This document shows, piece by piece, positions 1-8,299 of a DNA stretch of 64,000 nt. The notes under the pieces are model-generated. The model was given only the letters and a program-made list of their open reading frames with translations. It was not told the origin of the DNA and did no database searches. The stretch is from Kitasatospora sp. NBC_01266 (GTDB taxonomy: Bacteria; Actinomycetota; Actinomycetes; Streptomycetales; Streptomycetaceae). Positions within the stretch are counted from its first letter, which is position 1, and each line of letters opens with the position of its first letter. Made by a program: the position numbers and the translations under genes. Where the stretch lies: NCBI RefSeq assembly GCF_036242395.1, contig NZ_CP108458.1, positions 372,001 through 436,000 of the forward strand, written 5' to 3'.

Positions 1-20
1 GGCGGATTTCTCCGCGGGCG

Positions 21-1259
21 TCAGCCCAGATGCGCGCCGACGTGTCTGGTCAGCTCCCAGCCGTGGTCCCCGCGGTGCTCGCGCCAGACCGCGCGCAGCG
101 CCGCGCCCGCCAGTACCACCTGGTAGAGCGGTCCGCCGGCGATCAGCTTGACGTAGTGCCAGGGGCGCACCCGCAGTCCGTACTGCAGGCCGAAGTCGTG
201 CAGGGCGACGGCCTCGAAGGCGAAGGTGGCCAGCGCGGGGACGGCCGGGACGAAGGAGAAGAGCGCCACCGAGACCGGCAGCTTGACGGTGAGCGCGAGC
301 AGCAGGTCGATCGGGATCACCACACCCGAGAACGCTTGCAGGAAGGGCGTGGTGAGGGTCCAGCGGGCCAGCAGCCGCTGGCGCAGCGAGGGCAGCCGCT
401 GCCACTCCTTCTTGCGGTAGACCTGCAGGAAGCCCTGGTTCCAGCGGGTGCGCTGCTTGAGCAGGCCGAGGAGGGTGTCGGGGGTCTCCTCCCGGGTCAC
501 CATCGAGGAGTCGTAGGCGACCACCACCTTGGCGCCCCGGCTGGACAGCCGGACGCCCAGGTCGCAGTCCTCGGCCAGGCAGTTCTGGTCCCAGCCGCCC
601 GCCGCGCGCAGCACCTCGGTGCGGACGAAGACGGTGTTGCCGCCGAGCGGGATGAAGCCCTGGCTGGCGTGCAGGTGCAGCCGGCTGCGGAACCAGAAGA
701 AGTACTCCAGGCAGTTGCGCAGGCTGTACCAGCTGGAGTGGAAGTTGATCAGCTGGACGCCGCCCTGCACCACGGCGGCGCCGCTGGCCCGGAAGGCGTG
801 GTCGACGTGGCCGAGCAGTTCGGGATGGACCTGGTCCTCGGCGTCGAAGACGCCCACCACCTCGCCCCGGCAGTGCGGCAGCGCGGTGTTCAGGGCCTTC
901 GGCTTGTTCTTGACCTCGTGGGTGTCGGTGATCACCCGCACCCGCCCGGGCGCGTACTCGGCCATCCGGGCCGCCACCGCGGCGGTCAGCGGGTCGTCAT
1001 GGCCGACGATGACGAGGATCTCGTAGTCGGTGTGGCTGGATTCCAGCAGCCGTTTGACCGTGTGCTCCAGCACCTGCTGCTCGTGCCGGGCGGGCACCAG
1101 CAGCGAGAACCCCAGGCCGCAGAGACCGTCCGCGGCCCCGAAACTCGTACCGGCCAGGGTCTCCGGCGTTCGCCAGGCGTGCAGCATCCACCAGAGGGTG
1201 AGCGCCGCCATCCAGAACAGGGTCCCGGAAACCACGATCATGAATAAGGAACTCAGCAC
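21..1259 (-). CDS. Membrane glycosyltransferase, family GT2
   Basis: A 412-residue polytopic glycosyltransferase of the GT2 cellulose/hyaluronan-synthase-like type. An N-terminal membrane helix (residues 1-25) is followed by a GT-A domain carrying the acidic donor-site motif DAED (about residue 140), the acceptor-site motif AEDCD (about 232) and the Q-x-x-R-W motif (KQRTRW, about 270). Several hydrophobic segments fill residues 300-395. The family transfers sugars from nucleotide-sugar donors to a growing glycan at the cytoplasmic membrane. The donor cannot be told from sequence; N-acetylglucosamine or glucose are usual. The start is a GTG with a purine-rich GGGGGGAAG run just upstream. It stands alone, with no accessory polysaccharide gene on its downstream side within the window. 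Confidence 0.9.
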   Translation of the reverse strand: MLSSLFMIVVSGTLFWMAALTLWWMLHAWRTPETLAGTSFGAADGLCGLGFSLLVPARHEQQVLEHTVKRLLESSHTDYEILVIVGHDDPLTAAVAARMAEYAPGRVRVITDTHEVKNKPKALNTALPHCRGEVVGVFDAEDQVHPELLGHVDHAFRASGAAVVQGGVQLINFHSSWYSLRNCLEYFFWFRSRLHLHASQGFIPLGGNTVFVRTEVLRAAGGWDQNCLAEDCDLGVRLSSRGAKVVVAYDSSMVTREETPDTLLGLLKQRTRWNQGFLQVYRKKEWQRLPSLRQRLLARWTLTTPFLQAFSGVVIPIDLLLALTVKLPVSVALFSFVPAVPALATFAFEAVALHDFGLQYGLRVRPWHYVKLIAGGPLYQVVLAGAALRAVWREHRGDHGWELTRHVGAHLG

Positions 1260-1386
1260 CTTCCCCCCAGCCGCCAGCCACCGATGCCCACCCCGGACCG
1301 GTTCTGCTCTCCACCGAGATTAGATACCTTTGACCAAGGCTTGGTGGCGGTTTCCACGAATATTGTCCGGTTACTTGCGCACGGCC

Positions 1387-1418
1387 CGTTGGTGCGGAGG
1401 ATCGCCTCCGCACCAACG
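1387..1418 (-). terminator. Perfect 14-bp stem-loop terminator
   Basis: The arms at 1387-1400 and 1405-1418 are perfect inverted repeats of 14 bp with a 4-nt loop (ATCG). The hairpin lies 14 nt past the stop of the acetyltransferase gene, so it most likely ends the mscS-acetyltransferase transcript. No U-tract follows, which is usual for actinobacteria. Confidence 0.75.
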
Positions 1419-1432
1419 GAGTTGACGCTCTG

Positions 1433-1885
1433 TCACCGGGCGGCCGAGGCCGGCTCACGCACCATGAACACGTCCACCGAGTCCTCGGTCTCGAGCGTGA
1501 ACCCGTGCCGCTCGTACAACCGCCGGGCCGCACTGCCCTGCAGCACGTTCAGCCGGACCCAGGTGCCGTCCCGGTCGCACCGCTCCAGCAGCAGGCGCAG
1601 CACGGCCCCGCCGATGCCGCTGCCCTGAAGGTGCGGGGCCAGGTAGAAGTGCTCCAGCCAGTGGGCGTCCCCGGCCGGCCGCAGCGACACGCAGCCGGCG
1701 AACCGGCCGGCCACCTCGATCACCCAGGTGTGCGCCGGCACGAACCCGTCCCGCAGTCGCCGGCGCACCCGCTGCTCGTCATACCGTCCGAGCCGCTCCA
1801 GATCCGGCCGCAGCACCACGGCCCGCAACTCGGCCACCGCCTCGACGTCCGCCGCCGAAGCCTGCCGTATCTCCCAGTCCACCAT
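1433..1885 (-). CDS. GNAT family N-acetyltransferase
   Basis: A 150-residue single-domain GNAT acetyltransferase. The acetyl-CoA pyrophosphate loop is visible as HLQGSGIGGAVLRLLL (motif A, Q-x-x-G-x-G), and the C-terminal motif B as ARRLYERHGF. Substrate is unknown; small-molecule amines or protein N-termini are typical. The ATG at 1885 (MVDWEIR) is preferred over a GTG at 1924 because the longer form would overlap the upstream gene and adds a sequence without GNAT character. It follows the MscS gene by 35 nt on the same strand, so the two probably form an operon ended by the hairpin at 1387-1418. Confidence 0.85.
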   Translation of the reverse strand: MVDWEIRQASAADVEAVAELRAVVLRPDLERLGRYDEQRVRRRLRDGFVPAHTWVIEVAGRFAGCVSLRPAGDAHWLEHFYLAPHLQGSGIGGAVLRLLLERCDRDGTWVRLNVLQGSAARRLYERHGFTLETEDSVDVFMVREPASAAR

Positions 1886-1920
1886 GATCGCCAGGCTACT
1901 GTGCCGGGTTCCTCCCGCTC

Positions 1921-2943
1921 TCACGTCATCCGCAGGCGGGGCAGGGCGTGGGGGTGCTCCTCGCGCAGGTAGGTGATCAGCTTCTCCCTGACCAGGCAGC
2001 GCAGCGCGAAGGCGTCGCCGGCATCGCGGGCGGTCATCAGCGCGCGGACCACGATCGTGGACGGCGTGGTGTCCACGACCTGGAGGGCGCTGCCCTCACC
2101 GTCCCAGAGGTCGGTGTCGGCCAGCAGCTTGTCGAACTCGGCGCGCAGCGCGTCCACCGGCGTGCTGTGGTCGAGGTGCAGCAGGGCCGTGCCGGTGATC
2201 CGGCTGTCGTTGCGGCTCCAGTTCTCGAACGGCCGGCCCGCGAAGTACGAGACCGGCATGACGATCCGCCGCTGGTCCCAGGTCGCCACGACCACATAGG
2301 TGAGGGTGATCTCCTCGACGGTGCCCCATTCGCCGGCGACCACGACGGTGTCGCCGATCCGCACCATGTCGCCGAAGGCCATCTGGATCCCGGCGAACAC
2401 GTTGCCCAGCGTGCTCTGCGCGGCCACCCCCGCGATCACACCGATCAGGCCGGCCGAGGCCAGCAGGCTCGTGCCCAGGGTTCGCACGGCGGGAAACGTC
2501 ATCAGCATGGCGCCCAGCGTGATCACGGCGATCGCCGCCTGGCTGACCCGGCGCAGCATGCCCGCCTGGGTGCGCGCCCGCCGCAGCTGGCTCGCGTCCC
2601 GGCGGCGCACCGAGAACCGCACGCTGGTGTCGATCAGGAACGCGACCAGCCGGGCCGCCAGCCAGGCGCACGCCGCCAGGCAGAGCAGGACGAGCGCGTG
2701 GCGGATCATCCCCTCCGGCACCGGGGGGAACGCCGCCCAGCCCTCGCCCGCGAGCATCAGGCTGGAACCGACGGTGAGGATGAACGGCCTGCGGCAGCGG
2801 TGCAGCAGGGACAGCGGCGCGCTCTCGGGGCGTCTTGCGGCCAGGCGGCGGGCGAGCACCTCCGCGGTCCGGTTGATGACGAACGCCACCAGCATCGCGC
2901 AGACCGCTACCGCGGCGATCCGCAGCAGGCTCCAGGCAGTCAC
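1921..2943 (-). CDS. MscS-family mechanosensitive channel
   Basis: A 340-residue small-conductance mechanosensitive channel. Two hydrophobic segments are followed by a cytoplasmic basic stretch and the pore-lining TM3, recognisable from the small-residue run LASAGLIGVIAGVAAQSTLGN. The MscS beta domain follows (FGDMVRIGDTVVV, WGTVEEI), then the mixed alpha/beta C-terminal part. Such channels release solutes during hypo-osmotic shock. The GTG at 2943 has an AGGAG ribosome site 8-9 nt upstream and starts directly before the first hydrophobic segment. An in-frame extension to 3042 would run through the terminator-like hairpin at 2970-3005, so it is rejected. Confidence 0.88.
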   Translation of the reverse strand: MTAWSLLRIAAVAVCAMLVAFVINRTAEVLARRLAARRPESAPLSLLHRCRRPFILTVGSSLMLAGEGWAAFPPVPEGMIRHALVLLCLAACAWLAARLVAFLIDTSVRFSVRRRDASQLRRARTQAGMLRRVSQAAIAVITLGAMLMTFPAVRTLGTSLLASAGLIGVIAGVAAQSTLGNVFAGIQMAFGDMVRIGDTVVVAGEWGTVEEITLTYVVVATWDQRRIVMPVSYFAGRPFENWSRNDSRITGTALLHLDHSTPVDALRAEFDKLLADTDLWDGEGSALQVVDTTPSTIVVRALMTARDAGDAFALRCLVREKLITYLREEHPHALPRLRMT

Positions 2944-2969
2944 GGCGAGATCTCCTAACCTCCGGGCGC

Positions 2970-3005
2970 GTTCGCGGGTCGGCCGCCGCCGGCCGACTCG
3001 CGAAC
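2970..3005 (-). terminator. 15-bp hairpin between two genes
   Basis: Arms 2970-2984 and 2991-3005 pair over 15 bp with one G-T wobble and a 6-nt loop. It lies about 80 nt past the stop of the SCO6745-like gene and 27 nt before the MscS start, so it probably separates the two transcription units. Confidence 0.65.
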
Positions 3006-3081
3006 GTGCCTGGGCTCGTCTGCCCGTCGAGGCGGGGAGCATGCCTGCCGATGAGCCCAGCCGCGCGTGGGCGGCTCGCGG

Positions 3082-3960
3082 TCAGCGGGCGGCTCGCGCT
3101 CCCGTGGTGCTGAACGCGAAGACTCCCTCGGGGAACGCGCCGTTCGCCGCGGAGACGGCGCTCAGCCGCGCGGCGATCTCACCGAGGCGGGCGAGTGCCG
3201 CTTCGCCGAGGTGGCGGTAGGGGGCCTCGGCCAGCCGGTCGGTGCGGTCCTCGATCTCCTGGCGCACCTGCCGGCCCGCGTCGGTCAGGGCGCCGTCGGC
3301 GTCCAGCAGGCCGCGTCCGCGCAGCCGGTCCTCGGCGGCGCTCCACTCCTCGTCGCTCCAGCCGCGGGTGGACCTGGCCATCGCCGGGAGGAATCCCCTG
3401 CCGGTGGCGGTGTGCGTCACCAGTGCTTCGAGGCCGTCGAGTTCGGCGTCGAGCAGGGCGGCGAGGTGACCGTCGCCGCGGTGCTCGCGCAGCAGGGTGA
3501 TGGCGTGCCAGAGCGCGAGATGCGGCTCGGTCGGCACCGGCAGCTCGGCGTGCGCCGCGTAGAGCGGGCGGCCCGCCGCGGTGCACGCCTCGGCGGCCCG
3601 CAGCGCCAGCTCGGCCGCCTCGCGGACCTCGGCGCCGGCCATGGTCTCCGCTCCGAGTGTGCGCTGCTGGGCGGCCTCGACCGCGCGCAGCCGCGCGGCG
3701 AGCACCGCGTCCGGGGTCGCGAGGTCCCACGCGCGCGGCAGGTAGCGGGCGATCAGGGCGGGGCTGAAGTTGTAGAAGGTGGCGGCCACCGTGCCCGCGC
3801 CCACCCGCCCCATGGCCGCCGAGCGGCCCGCGAAGTAGCTCATGGACCCTCGGGAGAGGCCGAGGGAGTGGAACTCCGCCTCGGCCTCCGGCGCGAAGTA
3901 GATCATCGAGTGCAGCGGGTTGAGCGCGTTGTAGCAGTGCCTACCGGTGAGTAGCGTCAT
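3082..3960 (-). CDS. SCO6745-family protein, helix-turn-helix type
   Basis: A 292-residue soluble protein. It resembles the actinobacterial SCO6745 family: an N-terminal signature of the form NALNPLHSMIYFAPEA, then YFAGRSAAMG, and a C-terminal winged-helix-like part (WSAAEDRLRGRGLLDADG, TDAGRQVRQEIE) similar to MarR wing regions. Function is not established. I chose the ATG at 3960 because family similarity begins there; an upstream start at 4158 would run into the promoter area of the divergent acetyltransferase gene. No strong ribosome site is seen at 3960. The family name rests on remembered signature, not a search. Confidence 0.75.
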   Translation of the reverse strand: MTLLTGRHCYNALNPLHSMIYFAPEAEAEFHSLGLSRGSMSYFAGRSAAMGRVGAGTVAATFYNFSPALIARYLPRAWDLATPDAVLAARLRAVEAAQQRTLGAETMAGAEVREAAELALRAAEACTAAGRPLYAAHAELPVPTEPHLALWHAITLLREHRGDGHLAALLDAELDGLEALVTHTATGRGFLPAMARSTRGWSDEEWSAAEDRLRGRGLLDADGALTDAGRQVRQEIEDRTDRLAEAPYRHLGEAALARLGEIAARLSAVSAANGAFPEGVFAFSTTGARAAR

Positions 3961-4148
3961 GGCGGCACCGTACGCGATCGAAGCGGGTGCGACCAGCTTC
4001 CCCGGGGCCGGCGCCCGCTCGGTGCCGATGGTCTCCAGGAGGGGTAACGGGACCTGGCCGTCGAAGAGTTCCCGGAGCCGCTGTCGCACCCGCCCGCCAT
4101 TGCGTAAGCTGTGGCTCCGGAGATTGCCTCTTACTGTGGGGGGACTTG

Positions 4149-4781
4149 GTGATTTCACAACTGGTCAGGACCTGGGTGACCGGCTGGGCCGTTTCGCGGC
4201 GCACTCCTCGGCCCGTCGAGCTGCCCTGGGGCCTCTATCTCGACATCGGCCGCCCGGCCCAGCTCGGCCGCCATGTGCTGCCCGAGGCCGAGGAGTTGGC
4301 GGTGCGTGCCGCCGCCGGCTCGGTGACGGTGCCGAACACCTGGATCACGCTGCCGATGGAGCCGCGGGAGGTGGCGCCCTGGCTGCCCCGCGGCTGGGTG
4401 GCCGACCAGGAGGAGTCGGGCCATCTGATGGCCACCGACCTGCTGGCCACCCACCCGGCGACACCCGAGGGCTACACCGCGTCGGCGCGGATCGAGGACC
4501 GCGTCCTGTACGTCGAACTGTGCGACGCGGTCGGCGCGCCCGCGGCCAGAGGGCAGTTGGCCCTGCTCGGTGAGGCCGTGGTCATCGACCGGGTGGTCAC
4601 CGAGCAGGCGCACCGCCGCCGCGGACTGGGGAGTTTCGTGATGCGCACGCTCGCCGACCGCGCCGTGGCCGAGGGCGCCACGCTCGGCGTCCTGGGCGCG
4701 ACCGACGAGGGCCGCGCGCTGTACGAGACCCTGGGTTGGAAGCGGTACAGCGCGCTGGCGGACTGCATCTACCGCCCGTAG
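4149..4781 (+). CDS. GNAT family N-acetyltransferase
   Basis: A 210-residue protein with a C-terminal GNAT domain. The acetyl-CoA loop is HRRRGLGSFVMRTL (about residue 155-170), and the C-terminal part has the usual YETLGWKRY motif. The N-terminal half (residues 1-95) is not obviously GNAT and may form a second, degenerate fold. The GTG at 4149 follows a GGGGGGA run by about 6 nt. The gene diverges from the SCO6745-like gene and converges with the alpha/beta hydrolase gene, 19 nt from its stop. Confidence 0.82.
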   Translation: MISQLVRTWVTGWAVSRRTPRPVELPWGLYLDIGRPAQLGRHVLPEAEELAVRAAAGSVTVPNTWITLPMEPREVAPWLPRGWVADQEESGHLMATDLLATHPATPEGYTASARIEDRVLYVELCDAVGAPAARGQLALLGEAVVIDRVVTEQAHRRRGLGSFVMRTLADRAVAEGATLGVLGATDEGRALYETLGWKRYSALADCIYRP

Positions 4782-4800
4782 GCGACGACTTGAGCCCGGC

Positions 4801-5760
4801 CTACTTGGACTCGATCCGTCCGCTCGGGTCGGGTCCGGCCGCCAGCGCGTCACACGCCGCCTGCCAGGCGGCGTCCCCGGGGTAGAGCTCGCTGCGCAGG
4901 TAGGCCCAGGTGAGCCGCTGGAGCAGCGCGACGCGCTCGGGGTTCTCGTCCGTGGTCTCGGCGACGTCGTATCCGGATACTCCGCCGAGCCCGTGCCCCG
5001 CGCCGAACAGGGTGAGCAGCGACTTGGGGCCCGGGGCGAGCAGGTACGGATCGGCGTGCCAGTCCGCGCCCCGGACCGTCAGGTGGGCGGAGGTGTCCTG
5101 GTCGCCGGCGACCACCAGCGCGGGTGTCGCCATCCCGGTGAAGTCCGTGGTCAGGAGGAACGGAAGACCCTGGGCCACGGACTCGTTGAGGGCGTCGCCG
5201 CCCCGGCCGGGCGCGGCGAGCAGCACCCCCGCCTTGATCCGGGGCTCGGCCAGGTCCACCCGCGTACCGTCCTCGGGATCGGTGAGCCGGGCGCCCAGCA
5301 GCAGGCTCGCGGTGTGCCCGCCCATCGAGTGCCCGGCCACCGCGACCCTGTCCCGATCCAGCCGCCCGCGCAGCTGCGGGACGGCGGCCTCGATCACGTC
5401 GAGCCCATCGAGGATGCGGGTCATGTCCTCGGCCCGCGATCGCCAGTACATCGGCGCCCCGGGGGTGTCCGGAGCCAGGCTCAGGGTCGTGGAGCTCAGA
5501 TGGGTCGGCTGGAGCACGGCAAAGCCGTGTGCCGCCCAGAAGTTGGCGAGCGGGGCGTAACCGTCCAGCGAGGAGAGGTGGTTGGAGTAGCCCTGGCCGT
5601 GCGAGAGGAGGATGACCGGCAGCTCGCTCCCGGTCACGGGCACGGAGACCCGCAGGTGCAGGTCCACGGCCCGGCCGGGCGCCGGCAGCACGACCGGACT
5701 GACCGACAGGACGGGAGCGGGTGAGCCGAAGGCGTCGGCCGGGTAGGGCGATTCACTCAT
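4801..5760 (-). CDS. Alpha/beta hydrolase, PAF-acetylhydrolase-like
   Basis: A 319-residue alpha/beta hydrolase. The oxyanion strand LLSHGQGYSNHLSSL, the nucleophile elbow GHSMGGH (Ser near residue 175), the acidic residue in the segment VVAGDQDTS and the final His in FGAGHGLGG are all present, so it should be active. The layout is that of platelet-activating-factor acetylhydrolase/chlorophyllase-like esterases; natural substrate unknown. The ATG at 5760 has a GAAGGGAAG ribosome site. Its promoter (5855-5902) carries two TetR-type palindromes, so expression is probably repressed until an inducer is present, but no tetR gene is adjacent. An alternative longer reading to 5886 has no support. 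Confidence 0.87.
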   Translation of the reverse strand: MSESPYPADAFGSPAPVLSVSPVVLPAPGRAVDLHLRVSVPVTGSELPVILLSHGQGYSNHLSSLDGYAPLANFWAAHGFAVLQPTHLSSTTLSLAPDTPGAPMYWRSRAEDMTRILDGLDVIEAAVPQLRGRLDRDRVAVAGHSMGGHTASLLLGARLTDPEDGTRVDLAEPRIKAGVLLAAPGRGGDALNESVAQGLPFLLTTDFTGMATPALVVAGDQDTSAHLTVRGADWHADPYLLAPGPKSLLTLFGAGHGLGGVSGYDVAETTDENPERVALLQRLTWAYLRSELYPGDAAWQAACDALAAGPDPSGRIESK

Positions 5761-5854
5761 GACGCGTACTTCCCTTCGATGGCCGCTGCCGCCGACCTGG
5801 TGCGGTCGGCGGCGGGCGGGCGGCCGGGAGCGGCCGCCCGGGGCGCGGCGAAAG

Positions 5855-5902
5855 CGGAGCGTTGTTCCATTTACGATACGGAGCACTGTTCCGCTTTGTC
5901 AA
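5855..5902 (-). promoter_or_regulatory. Sigma-70-like promoter with two TetR-type operators
   Basis: Read on the minus strand, a perfect TTGACA -35 (5897-5902) is followed after 18 nt by TATCGT (-10, 5873-5878). Between the boxes sits the near-palindrome CGGAACAGTGCTCCG (5879-5893), and a second copy, TGGAACAACGCTCCG, lies downstream of the -10 (5855-5869). An operator between the boxes plus one at the start site is a classic repressor layout. The predicted transcript leader is about 105 nt. Confidence 0.75.
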
Positions 5903-5934
5903 CGACCATCGGAGCAGCGGGCGGCGCCATCGGC

Positions 5935-6576
5935 TCAGCTACGGCGGGCGGCGGCGCCATCAGCACGGCGGCCGCGGGTGGCGGCCAGGCCCTGCCACCG
6001 CCGCGCGATGTCCGCCGTGCCGACGGGCAGGTCGAACTGGTCCAGGATCCGCATGACGATGTGGTCCACCAGGTCGCCGATGCCGTTCGGGATGTCGTAG
6101 AAGGCCGGCATCGGGGGGACGATGCGCACGCCCATCCGGGAGAGGGCGAGCATGTTCTCCAGGTGGATCTCGCTGAGCGGTGTCTCCCGGGGCACCAGGA
6201 CCAGCGGGCGCCACTCCTTGAGCGTCACGTCGGCCGCGCGGGCGATCAGGTTGTCGGCCATGCCGTGCCGTACGGCCGCCAGCGTCTTCATGCTGCACGG
6301 GACCACGGCCATGCCCGCGACCGGATAGGAGCCGGACGAGATGGTGGCGCCCAGGTCGCCGAACTTGTGGGTGATGTCGGCGAGTTCGGCGAACTGGCGG
6401 GTGCTGTAGGGCGTCTCCGTCTCGATCGTGGAGCGGGCCCAGGTGCTCAGCACGAGATGGGTCTGGACCTGCGGCACCTCCCGCAGGACCTGCAGCAGGC
6501 GCAGGGCGATCGGGGCCCCGGTGGCGCCGGTGACCGCGACGATCAGGCGGGTGGGAGTGGGGAATGCGGCTGTCAC
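5935..6576 (-). CDS. UbiX-family flavin prenyltransferase (decarboxylase subunit B)
   Basis: A 213-residue UbiX/Pad1 protein. It makes prenylated FMN, the cofactor of UbiD decarboxylases, from FMN and dimethylallyl phosphate. Visible marks are the N-terminal Rossmann loop VAVTGATGAPIAL, the segment VPCSMKTLAAVRHGMADNL and the conserved VPRETPLSEIHLENML. The protein ends in a basic Arg-rich tail (residues 195-213) that is probably disordered. It lies 73 nt after the UbiD gene with a strong hairpin between, so prenyl-FMN synthesis may be kept below UbiD expression. The pair matches bacterial vanillate/hydroxybenzoate decarboxylase operons of the VdcBC type. Confidence 0.9.
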   Translation of the reverse strand: MTAAFPTPTRLIVAVTGATGAPIALRLLQVLREVPQVQTHLVLSTWARSTIETETPYSTRQFAELADITHKFGDLGATISSGSYPVAGMAVVPCSMKTLAAVRHGMADNLIARAADVTLKEWRPLVLVPRETPLSEIHLENMLALSRMGVRIVPPMPAFYDIPNGIGDLVDHIVMRILDQFDLPVGTADIARRWQGLAATRGRRADGAAARRS

Positions 6577-6611
6577 GGTGTGCTCCTGGTGCGGTGCGGC
6601 GAGGAAGGACG

Positions 6612-6644
6612 GGTGGCGAGAGGGCGCGCCGCCCTCTCGCCACC
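6612..6644 (-). terminator. Perfect 14-bp hairpin between ubiD and ubiX
   Basis: Arms 6612-6625 and 6631-6644 are perfectly complementary over 14 bp with a 5-nt loop. It starts 5 nt after the UbiD stop codon and precedes the UbiX start by 35 nt. It may be a leaky terminator or an RNA-stabilising stem that sets the ratio of the two subunits. Confidence 0.7.
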
Positions 6645-6649
6645 GGTGG

Positions 6650-8089
6650 TCAGCGCGACAGGACAGCCGCCCAGCGCCCGCGCAGCTCCTCGCGGGTCGC
6701 CTCGTCGAAGCGGTTTGCTGCCGGGTACCGGTCCTTCCACGCGAACGGCTTGCACGCGTCGATCAGCACGATGCCCATCGACAGGTCGCCGGCGGCGCGC
6801 TTGTCGGGCGACAGCCGCGGATCGATGGCGGTGGTGGGCGCGCGCAGGACCTGGATCGACTCGGACGGGTCGACCCGGGTGAACACCGCCCACAGCACGT
6901 GGTTGATGTCGGTGATGTCGATGTCCTCGTCCACCACGACGAAGTACCGCTCCATCCCGCCGGTGCGCTTGCGCCCGGCCGCCGCCAGCAGCGCGTGCAT
7001 GGCGTCCCCGGCGCCGGTCTGCGCGATGGAGACGACCATCAGGAGCTGGCGGGCGTAGGCCCACACGCCCTTGACGTGCTGCACGCCGGCGGCCTCCAGG
7101 TGGTCCCAGGTCACCGAGGCCGAGTAGAGCGGGACGGCCTGGTCGCCGGCCGGCACGGTCGGGAGCATCGGCGGGGCACCCAGGATGATCGGGTCGTCGC
7201 GGTGCAGGATCCGGTCGACCCGCACCACGGTCTCCGGTCCCGAGTGCGTGTAGTAGCCGGTCCACTCCCCGAAGGGGCCCTCCATGGCGGACTCCTCCGC
7301 CAGCGGCGGCAGCTCGCCCTCGATCACGATCTCCGCGTACGCCGGGACCGGCAGCTCGCTGCCCGGTGCGTACAGGACCTCGACGCCCTGCCCGCGCAGT
7401 CCGCCGGCCAGGTCGTACTCCGACACCCCGGACGGTGCGGCGATCGCCGCGGCGGTCGACAGGATCGGGTCCTGGCCCACCACCACCGCGATCGGGCAGT
7501 TGCGGCCGCGCGCCCAGTACTTCTCGGCGATCGCCTTGGCGTGCCGGTTGCCGAGCATCCACAGCGACAGCCGGTCCCGGCCCTGGACGCAGGCCCGGTA
7601 GGTGCCGACGTTGACCCAACCGCTGTCGGGGTCACGGGTGATGACCATGCAGGCGGTGCCGATGTAGCGGCCGCCGTCACCCTCGTGCCAGCGCGGCGCG
7701 GGAAAGATCCCGAGGTCCACGTCGGCACCGACCAGGACGTTCTCCAGGATCGGGCCGGTGGCGACCCGCACCGGCGGGATCGGCTCGATCCGCCGGCTCA
7801 GGTCCTTCCAGGCCCGCACGATGTCGAGCTTGGGCGTGTCGGGCGGCAGCCCGAGGGCCACCGCGGTCCGGGCGGCCGTTCCCATGAAGTTGGTGAACAC
7901 CCGGTACCCCGCCGGGAATCCGGGGATGTTGTCGAACAGCAGGGCGGGACCTTCCCGCTCCGCCATCAGTTCGGTGATGCCTCCGATGTCCAGATCCCGG
8001 TCGGCGCCGTCGATCCGGCGGATCTCGTCCTTCCCGAGGGTCTCGGTCAGCTGGTCGATGTAGTGCCGGAGATCACGGAATGCGCTCAT
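6650..8089 (-). CDS. UbiD-family aryl decarboxylase (subunit C)
   Basis: A 479-residue prenyl-FMN-dependent decarboxylase. The catalytic Glu segment is clear as MEGPFGEWTGYYTHSG, and the upstream metal/prenyl-FMN region reads RYIGTACMVITRDPDSGWVN. The reaction is reversible non-oxidative decarboxylation of a hydroxy-aromatic acid; the closest functional picture is the vanillate or 4-hydroxybenzoate decarboxylase C subunit (about 475 residues). The ATG at 8089 (MSAFRDLR) is chosen; the frame stays open far upstream, but that stretch is antisense to the regulator gene. The small D subunit often found in these operons is not visible here. The leader between 8092 and 8130 contains an imperfect GC hairpin. 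Confidence 0.9.
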   Translation of the reverse strand: MSAFRDLRHYIDQLTETLGKDEIRRIDGADRDLDIGGITELMAEREGPALLFDNIPGFPAGYRVFTNFMGTAARTAVALGLPPDTPKLDIVRAWKDLSRRIEPIPPVRVATGPILENVLVGADVDLGIFPAPRWHEGDGGRYIGTACMVITRDPDSGWVNVGTYRACVQGRDRLSLWMLGNRHAKAIAEKYWARGRNCPIAVVVGQDPILSTAAAIAAPSGVSEYDLAGGLRGQGVEVLYAPGSELPVPAYAEIVIEGELPPLAEESAMEGPFGEWTGYYTHSGPETVVRVDRILHRDDPIILGAPPMLPTVPAGDQAVPLYSASVTWDHLEAAGVQHVKGVWAYARQLLMVVSIAQTGAGDAMHALLAAAGRKRTGGMERYFVVVDEDIDITDINHVLWAVFTRVDPSESIQVLRAPTTAIDPRLSPDKRAAGDLSMGIVLIDACKPFAWKDRYPAANRFDEATREELRGRWAAVLSR

Positions 8090-8299
8090 CTGCCGTCGGG
8101 GAGGCGGGCGTTCTGCCCGCGCCTCCCCTCCTCCTTCCTGGACGGTGGCGGCCGCACCGAGGGGCCGGCCGCCGGGGATCGCAGGCCGGCGCGGCGGGTG
8201 GCCGCGCCGGCTGCAACACCGAGGATCCGGAGCTGCCCGGACGGGCGCAACGAGTGCGCGCGCGCCCGCCGGATACCGCGCGGGATAGGGTCGGGACGC

